64,000 bases of DNA. Source: Profundibacter amoris (GTDB lineage: Bacteria > Pseudomonadota > Alphaproteobacteria > Rhodobacterales > Rhodobacteraceae). Under the pieces are notes generated by a model that saw only the letters and a program-made list of their open reading frames with translations, ran no database searches and was not told where the DNA came from. The position numbers and the translations under genes are program-made. This document shows, one piece after another, positions 62,225 through 64,000 of the stretch (the first letter of the stretch is position 1; every line of letters begins with the position of its first letter). The stretch covers positions 1,316,001 to 1,380,000 of the forward strand of contig NZ_CP032125.1 of the NCBI RefSeq assembly GCF_003544895.1, read 5' to 3'.

Positions 62225-63826
62225 TTAGCCCTCCAGCACCAGATCAGCGGCGCGTTCGCCGATCATGATGGATGTGGAATTGGTGTTGGCATTGGTGATC
62301 ACCGGCATGACCGAGGCATCGGCGACGCGCAGCCTGTCAACGCCGTAAACCCGCAGATCGCTGTCCACCACCGCCATCGGGTCATCGCTTGCGCCTATTT
62401 TGCAGGTGCCGACGGGGTGGTAATCTCCGGCGACGTTTTCCTCGATATAGGCCTGCACATCGGCGCGGGATTTCACCTGAAAGCCCGGTTCGATCTCGTC
62501 TGCCATCAGGGCGCGCATGGCGGGCTGGTTCATCACCTCGCGGTTCAGTTCGAACGCGCGGTGCATCATGTTGGTGTCATAATCCGTGGACAGGAAATTG
62601 CACAGGATGCGTGGCGCGGCCAGCGGGTCGGCGCTGCGCAGCTTGACCCAGCCGGTGCCTTCCACCGCCACCGGCCCGCAGGAATTGGACCAGCCATGGG
62701 TCATCAGCGCGCCGCCCTCGGCGTGATCAATCACCAGCGGGCAGAACTGGAATTCGATGTCGGGATAGGGTGAGGTTTCATCGGCGCGCAGCAGCGCCGC
62801 CCCCTCCATATAATTCGTGGCCCCCGGGCCGCTGCGGGTCAACAGCCAGCGCAGACCGACCAGCCCCTTGCGGTCCAGCCGCTGATAGCGGATCGGGGAA
62901 TCCTTGCGCTTGGAAAGGTATTTCGGATAGAGGATCGGATGGTCCTGCAGGTTTTGCCCGACACCGTTCAGGATTTGCGCCGGTGTGATCCCGTGCTGCG
63001 CCAGTTCATCCTCCGGCCCGATACCCGACAGCATCAGGATTTGCGGCGTGTTGAAGGCCCCGCCGGAGAGGATAACCTCCGCTTCGGCCTGCGCGCTGTG
63101 GGCTTTGCCGTTGCGGATATACTCGACCCCTGTAGCCGCGCCGTTTTTAATCACCACACGGGTCACTTGGGCGTGGTCGATGATGGTCAGGTGGGCGGTG
63201 TCGGCCACATGTTTTTGATAAGCATGCGCGGTCGAGGCGCGGGTGCCGTTTTCAATATTCATCTGGAAATGGCCAAACCCCTCGGGCGCATCGCCGTTCA
63301 GATCATCGCTGAGCGCAAAGCCCGCCTGCTGACCGGCCTCAAGGAATGCCGGATAATAATCGCACTCCATCGGGCCTTTGACCACATGCACCGGCCCGTC
63401 GGTGCCGCGCAAATCGCTCGGGGTGCCGTGCCATGTTTCCAGCCGCTTGAAATAGGGCAGCACCTCGTCAAAGCCCCAGCCCTTGGCACCGGCGCCGACC
63501 CACGCGTCAAACACTTTGGGGTGCGGGCGCAAATAGCCCATGCCGTTGATGGCGCTTGAGCCACCCAGCACCTTGCCGCGCGGCTGATACATGCGCCGCC
63601 CGTTCAGATGCGGCTCCGGCTCGCCCTCGTATTTCCAGTTGATCGCGGGGTTGAGGAAGGCATAGCCATAGGCGGCGGGCATATCCACATGCCAGAAATT
63701 GAACAGGTTGCCCTTTTTGCGCCCTGCTTCCAGCAGCAGGGTTTTCTTTTTGGCGGCAGACAGGCGCGCCGCCAGCGCCATGCCAGCCGAGCCGCCCCCG
63801 ACAACGATATACTCAAAATTTTCCAT
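62225..63826 (-). CDS. GMC-family FAD oxidoreductase (choline-dehydrogenase-like)
   Basis: 533 aa. The N-terminal FAD motif YIVVGGGSAGMALAARLS, the GMC signatures RGKVLGGSSAINGMGYLR and GGAFNTPQILMLSGIG, and the C-terminal YHPVGTCKIG and VIPVITNANTNST blocks are intact. It oxidises an alcohol of unknown identity. Despite likeness to BetA, no betaine aldehyde dehydrogenase is adjacent and the operon points to another substrate. Confidence 0.9.
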   Translation of the reverse strand: MENFEYIVVGGGSAGMALAARLSAAKKKTLLLEAGRKKGNLFNFWHVDMPAAYGYAFLNPAINWKYEGEPEPHLNGRRMYQPRGKVLGGSSAINGMGYLRPHPKVFDAWVGAGAKGWGFDEVLPYFKRLETWHGTPSDLRGTDGPVHVVKGPMECDYYPAFLEAGQQAGFALSDDLNGDAPEGFGHFQMNIENGTRASTAHAYQKHVADTAHLTIIDHAQVTRVVIKNGAATGVEYIRNGKAHSAQAEAEVILSGGAFNTPQILMLSGIGPEDELAQHGITPAQILNGVGQNLQDHPILYPKYLSKRKDSPIRYQRLDRKGLVGLRWLLTRSGPGATNYMEGAALLRADETSPYPDIEFQFCPLVIDHAEGGALMTHGWSNSCGPVAVEGTGWVKLRSADPLAAPRILCNFLSTDYDTNMMHRAFELNREVMNQPAMRALMADEIEPGFQVKSRADVQAYIEENVAGDYHPVGTCKIGASDDPMAVVDSDLRVYGVDRLRVADASVMPVITNANTNSTSIMIGERAADLVLEG

Positions 63827-63827
63827 G

Positions 63828-64000
63828 CTATTCCGCCTTTCCGTCTGCGCGCAGCCATGCGGGCACGCGGTCTTGCGCGATCAGCGCCTCGATGCTTTGG
63901 CGCGGGCGCACCACATCGAAATCCGCACCATGCACCAGCACTTCGGGCACCAAAGGGCGGGCGTTATAGGTGCTTGAGAGCACCGCGCCGTAAGCGCCAG
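63828..64000 (-). CDS. C-terminus of a fold-III PLP decarboxylase (LysA-like), cut by window end
   Basis: The last 56 codons read from the minus strand: GAYGAVLSSTYNARPLVPEV followed by VRPRQSIEALI and VPAWL. This is the C-terminal signature of diaminopimelate/ornithine-type decarboxylases, including the substrate-binding GAYG and YN motif. The stop at 63828-63830 is 1 bp from the GMC start, so it is the upstream gene of the same operon. Whether it is biosynthetic LysA or an amine-forming relative cannot be told from this piece. Confidence 0.8.
   Translation of the reverse strand, partial: GAYGAVLSSTYNARPLVPEVLVHGADFDVVRPRQSIEALIAQDRVPAWLRADGKAE

Overview
The window looks like chromosomal DNA of a marine Rhodobacteraceae (Roseobacter-group) alphaproteobacterium. 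The evidence is a CckA-type hybrid kinase, a recA preceded by the alphaproteobacterial SOS box GAAC-N7-GAAC, a circularly permuted two-piece tmRNA gene, an F1-ATPase zeta inhibitor (DUF1476), a trgA-trgB-cysK cluster, purS/purQ/purC, and high GC throughout. There are no rRNA genes, CRISPR arrays, transposases or phage structural genes. Two tRNAs are present: Met(CAU) on the minus strand and Ser(GGA) on the plus strand.

Layout. 0-6.8 kb: cckA, recA, alaS and a DUF1330 gene. 6.8-12.8 kb: an accessory block with a low-GC left flank. It holds a divergent, shortened heme-peroxidase homologue that appears to lack both heme histidines and, facing away from it, a three-gene operon: a winged-helix/TPR regulator, a PAP2/vanadium-haloperoxidase-fold protein with a 25-residue Arg-Ser repeat, and a complete subtilisin-like protease. 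I know no description of this set, and it is my best candidate for an undescribed system. 12.8-23.7 kb: tRNA-Met, purM-purN, rnd, a lipoprotein, sufE, a DUF1638/corrinoid-protein/homocysteine-methyltransferase cluster that probably forms part of a split methionine synthase, an MprF-like protein, the ATPase zeta inhibitor and purC-purS-purQ. 23.7-30.1 kb: a DctB/DctD-like two-component system whose AAA+ regulator lacks the GAFTGA loop, then rne with a long leader.

30-41 kb: tusA and ccdA, an alpha/beta-hydrolase + P450 operon, fumC with two small overlapping genes, sspB, chrA, a divergent Lrp regulator/methionine gamma-lyase pair and a beta-lactamase-fold hydrolase. 41-47 kb: an isolated AT-rich ORF next to the 3' end of the permuted tmRNA, a DUF1287 protein, methanethiol oxidase (SBP56 family) with a membrane protein, and a secreted SdrD-B-like protein that seems to start at ATT. 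47-53.6 kb: a GntR regulator diverging from acyl-CoA dehydrogenase, DinB and AcuI-like genes; a TetR/carboxymuconolactone-decarboxylase-family divergent pair; a class V PLP enzyme. 53.6-60 kb: trgA-trgB-cysK-mscS-like, a small membrane protein and HdeD. 60-64 kb: tRNA-Ser, then a minus-strand operon of an arginase-family enzyme, an unsecreted M23-like protein, a GMC oxidoreductase and the C-terminus of a fold-III PLP decarboxylase.

Sulfur and C1 metabolism recurs: split methionine synthase, methionine gamma-lyase (releases methanethiol), methanethiol oxidase, AcuI-like reductase, CysK, SufE, TusA. This fits a bacterium that handles methionine/DMSP-derived sulfur, but only the individual steps are seen here.
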